From Daucus carota subsp. sativus (Eukaryota > Streptophyta > Magnoliopsida > Apiales > Apiaceae): 64,000 bases of DNA. The position numbers and the translations under genes were made by a program. The notes below the pieces were generated by a model. The model saw nothing but the letters and a program-made list of their open reading frames with translations, was not told where the DNA came from and ran no database searches. Where the stretch lies: the NCBI RefSeq assembly GCF_001625215.2, contig NC_030388.2:24850558-24914557 (forward strand), given 5' to 3'. Shown here piece after piece: positions 61,099 through 64,000 of the stretch (the first letter of the stretch is position 1; each line of letters starts with the position of its first letter).

Positions 61099-62676
61099 AT
61101 GGCCAACAAATGTGTTATTCATGTTCCTATTTATGCACCAAATTCTAGCAACACAAATATTGACATTCATAACTGTTGTCACAACTCCTTTTCCTCAACT
61201 TCTTCTTCTTCTTTCACTTCATTAATATCATCATCATTTTCTTCTTCTTCTTCTTCTTCCTCTGCTTCCATGAGCATGATTTTTGCAGACATGGGTGCTC
61301 TCTCCATTAGCAACTCCAAGGCCTCCCATGTTGCTGAAAATAATGTGGGTGCTAATGCTATGGACCATTTTCCATATTTTACTAGTGGCCATTCTCATGA
61401 CTCCTCCAGTACTAGTGATGGCTTTCGTTTTGGTTTTGGTGGAGAAAACACTCATGAAACCAGCTTTGATCTGAATAACTCAAGTGGGAAGTCACTTGAC
61501 CAAACAGACTCTTGTGGACAGTCTAAGCTCTGTGCTAGAGGCCATTGGAGACCTGCAGAAGATGCTAAGCTTAGGGAGCTTGTAGCTCTTTATGGTCCTC
61601 AGAACTGGAACCTTATTGCTGACAAGTTGCAAGGGAGATCAGGTCCATTTCTCTCTTATCTTTTTTTTTTTTGCTAAATGATTACACACGTACACCGGGA
61701 GTCAAACTCTTGACCTCCCGCAAGGAGTACCAGAGATCAACCACCGCACCATAAGTTTGTTGGCATTTCTCTCTTATCTTTTCACTACTATATTCAAATC
61801 ATGGCTCTCACTCTCACATTATTTTTTCTTATGTTTTCATCAGGTAAGAGTTGTAGGCTTAGATGGTTTAACCAACTAGATCCAAGGATCAACAGAAGAG
61901 CCTTTAGTGAAGAAGAGGAGGAAAGGCTGATGGCTGCTCACAGGCTGTATGGCAACAAATGGGCTATGATTGCTAGGCTTTTCCCTGGAAGAACAGACAA
62001 TGCTGTAAAGAACCACTGGCATGTTATAATGGCCAGGAAATATAGAGAACAGTCCAGTGCTTACAGGAGGAGAAAGATGGCTCAAACTTCAAATTACCAT
62101 ACCATAGAAGATCAAGAAACCAGCTTTCTCATGTGTAAACCAGAGCCAGTAACACACTACAAAGCTGCAACAATATCAAACACTTTTGTCCCTCCTCATT
62201 ACACTGGTTTGTCCTTCTTTCATCTATTTTCATTTCTCCATGTACTTATGCAAGTGTTTTTGTTAATAATATCTCAATATAAATCTCGTTGATCAGGTTG
62301 AAATCTCGTGATCCAAACGACCAATAAATCTGATATATTTTCCTAGTTTTATGTATTTGTGAACTGTGCAGGGCCTTCAAGTTACATATACCCTTTCCAC
62401 CAAATGCAACAAAACCATTATGCTCCATTGATGAGTGAAAATATTGCAATGCAACAGTCCTATTTACAGTTTTACCCTAATGGTAGTGGTTGCAGCTTCA
62501 CATCAGATTTTAAAGCAGAACCACCAGCACATCCACAAGTTTCATCACTCACTCAACAACTCACAACATCATCATCTGCAGCTACACAAGAAGAAGACAG
62601 AAATAGAATAGGCAAGGAAAGTGATATTATTAATGCACCATCTTTTATAGACTTTCTTGGGGTAGGAGCCACTTAA
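61099..62676 (+). CDS. R2R3-MYB transcription factor, MYB105/MYB117 (LOF) subgroup
   Basis: Nuclear DNA-binding protein. The Arabidopsis relatives (MYB117/LOF1, MYB105/LOF2 and neighbours) act in organ boundaries and meristems; subgroup placement is from recalled motifs. Exons 61099-61642, 61844-62206 and 62372-62676 join to 403 residues. The R2 repeat starts at residue 145 ([18 protein letters not shown], with W150 and W170) and runs across intron 1 ([17 protein letters not shown]). R3 follows ([37 protein letters not shown]), with its first tryptophan replaced by phenylalanine as usual. The C-terminus [12 protein letters not shown] is the subgroup signature. Residues 30-58 are almost all serine. 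A later in-frame ATG at 61270 ([11 protein letters not shown]) follows this tract and may be the true start. Intron 1 contains a SINE. Confidence 0.92.
61665..61763 (-). mobile_element. Short tRNA-derived SINE, copy 2, in MYB intron 1
   Basis: A 19-bp target duplication (catttctctcttatctttt, 61646-61664 and 61764-61782) flanks the insertion exactly. Read on the minus strand, a tRNA-like head (GGTGCGGTGGTTGATCTCTG) and a box B-like word (GAGTTTGACTCCCGG) precede an A tail, seen as T's at 61661-61672. It matches the copy at 34826-34930 along its length. It begins 22 bases downstream of the intron donor, so the insertion lengthened a short intron. Confidence 0.85.
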
Positions 62677-63379
62677 CCAAATTAGTATCACAGAGCTATG
62701 AAAAGCTAAAAAACAAGTTCTATCTCTGCCTACAAATGTATACACTCTCTATGTTAATGTCAAGTAGATTATTTATATCTTCCATCATGTTATAACTTGG
62801 GACCCCATTTGCTATTTTCAGGCCATGAGATACAACAGTTCTTTTAGTTTGTGAAAGAGATGCATTACTCTTTAATTCATTGTCAGTCTTGTGATGTCAT
62901 TTAGCACCACTATCATTTTCACTGTATTTACTTGCACCTTGTTCAGAGTAAATATTAGTTTCCTTCTGTTTCAGCTAGCTTCTGGTTGCTAAATTTGATT
63001 TCTTTAAATTTCTTGGTTCGGCCAGTAAGCATGAGTCCATAATGTAACAATTTTTCGTGTTTCCAAACCATACAAGTGCAGATTTTGAAGTTCGTATCAG
63101 TAAACGGCTCAATTTTCGTATCATAGTTAAATTTAATCCATTTGTGTGGTGTTATTTTAATTTTTTGTCTGCAATATAGTGGTTGGAAGGTTGGGTTAGA
63201 GTGAAGTAGCCAATGCTGCCTTACTACAAGCTGGACTGATGGCAGTTTCAACATTTTGTGTCTGCAAACTGACTAAACTCTGATTAACAACAGTTGCATG
63301 ATTACTGTTTTACGTGTGGTTTTGTCAAAACAGAAAGCTACGGGGATTTGTGCAAAAGTTGCTGAACCGAAAAATATGT
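62677..63379. other. MYB 3' flank
   Basis: It contains the presumed MYB 3'-UTR and spacer. No other feature recognised. Confidence 0.4.
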
Positions 63380-63574
63380 AGGACTCCCTCCGTCGGCCTG
63401 AGTTGCATACGCAGGGAACGTAACATGTACTTCAATATTTCAGTAAAGTATAGCTTATAACTTATTTTTAAGATTTTTTTTGAATAAAAATTTAATATTT
63501 TATTAGAAAATCAAAAATAAGTTATAAGAGTATTAAAGTGCAAACCTAAAAAATTAAGTTGGACGAGAGGAGTA
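63380..63574. mobile_element. Stowaway-like MITE (degenerate)
   Basis: The left end CTCCCTCCGTCGGCCTGAGT pairs loosely with the right end AAGTTGGACGAGAGGAG. Internal blocks (gtaaagtatagcttataacttattttta ... aaaaataagttataagagtattaaagtgc) can form a long hairpin and resemble those in the element at 5603-5854. Confidence 0.6.
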
Positions 63575-63688
63575 TATGTTTTGGTTGGGCTAAAAGTAGC
63601 ACAAACAAAGGCTAATAATTTGGAAACATGCTTTTGTTATGAACCTGAACCGACCTTGCATCTGATGAGATGGAGAAAACAAAATAAA

Positions 63689-64000
63689 TTATGGCTTTAT
63701 TCTGAAAGATATGGCGGAAGTATGTAAATTAGATCGTTTAACACGTTGTGTTAAAATTGTCCCTGAAAATGGAAATCTCTCATTCTCACTTGAACATCTT
63801 CTTTTACATGGGCTGGTCGCTGAAGTCCATATCTCACCCTCAATATTTTGAATATTTTGAAGCGTTCCATTCATTTTGGATGATACACTCAAAATTCCCA
63901 CAAAAGAAGGGGACTGAGAAGAGTTAAGTGCTTCGACAGATGATAACTTCTTTAATTGTATGAAAGCTATGAGTTTCCAGCAAGAGTTAATCACTAGACT
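63689..64000 (-). CDS. Possible last exon of an unidentified minus-strand gene (partial)
   Basis: An open frame of about 100 codons on the minus strand runs from the window edge to a stop at 63689. The translation has mixed composition (WKLIAFIQLKKLSSVEALNS; SKMNGTLQNIQNIEGEIWTS) rather than the low-complexity look of spacer frames. I do not recognise a family, and no splice acceptor can be fixed because the upstream part is missing. It could be a real terminal exon or chance. Confidence 0.25.
   Translation of the reverse strand, partial: SLVINSCWKLIAFIQLKKLSSVEALNSSQSPSFVGILSVSSKMNGTLQNIQNIEGEIWTSATSPCKRRCSSENERFPFSGTILTQRVKRSNLHTSAISFRIKP

Noticed and set aside
1..64000. CRISPR arrays, bacterial-style operons, attachment sites or riboswitches
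   Set aside because: The window is plant nuclear DNA. No spaced identical short repeats of CRISPR type or polycistronic layout were seen, and the repeats present are transposons and tandem duplications.

Overview
This is a stretch of eudicot plant nuclear chromosome. The genes are interrupted by many GT-AG introns, the spacers are AT-rich, and the proteins are plant families (CYP704B, alpha-expansin, mTERF, R2R3-MYB). The repeats are also plant types: Stowaway, Tourist and hAT-like MITEs, short SINEs, Copia and Gypsy-type LTRs. The closest species cannot be fixed from the sequence alone.

Layout, left to right. 1-2.6 kb: first coding exon of a mitochondrial bL32 ribosomal protein gene on the minus strand, whose remaining exon lies off the left edge. 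4.3-13.5 kb: a complete 16-exon APC2 gene (cullin-like subunit of the anaphase-promoting complex) with a non-autonomous Copia element (gag-protease only, LTRs identical by eye) in intron 10. 15.2-17.3 kb: a six-exon CYP704B1-type fatty-acid omega-hydroxylase gene. 17.9-19.4 kb, minus strand: a four-exon MPO1-like (DUF962) gene. 20.8-21.7 kb: an 849-bp hAT-type non-autonomous element with a perfect 8-bp target duplication. 21.8-25.1 kb: an endosulfine (ENSA/ARPP19-type) gene. 26.6-32.2 kb: a RING-finger protein gene whose expected start codon reads ACG instead of ATG. 32.3-41.4 kb: gene-poor spacer with a SINE and MITEs. 41.7-42.8 kb: an alpha-expansin gene. 45.9-46.4 kb: two MITE hairpins with interleaved arms directly upstream of an intronless mTERF gene (46.5-47.4 kb). 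47.4-61.0 kb: a long spacer containing a 2.18-kb solo LTR and a probable non-LTR retroposon. 61.1-62.7 kb: an R2R3-MYB gene of the MYB105/MYB117 (LOF) subgroup with a SINE in intron 1. The last 300 bases may hold the end of another minus-strand gene.

The genes are unrelated single genes, not an operon or a recognisable biosynthetic cluster. I found no new multi-gene system. The points most worth a second look are the ACG start of the RING gene, the gag-only retroelement in APC2, the interleaved MITE arms in front of the mTERF gene, and the SINE insertions with clear target-site duplications. All exon boundaries were assigned by eye from splice consensus, reading-frame continuity and remembered family sequence. 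No alignment or database search was run.
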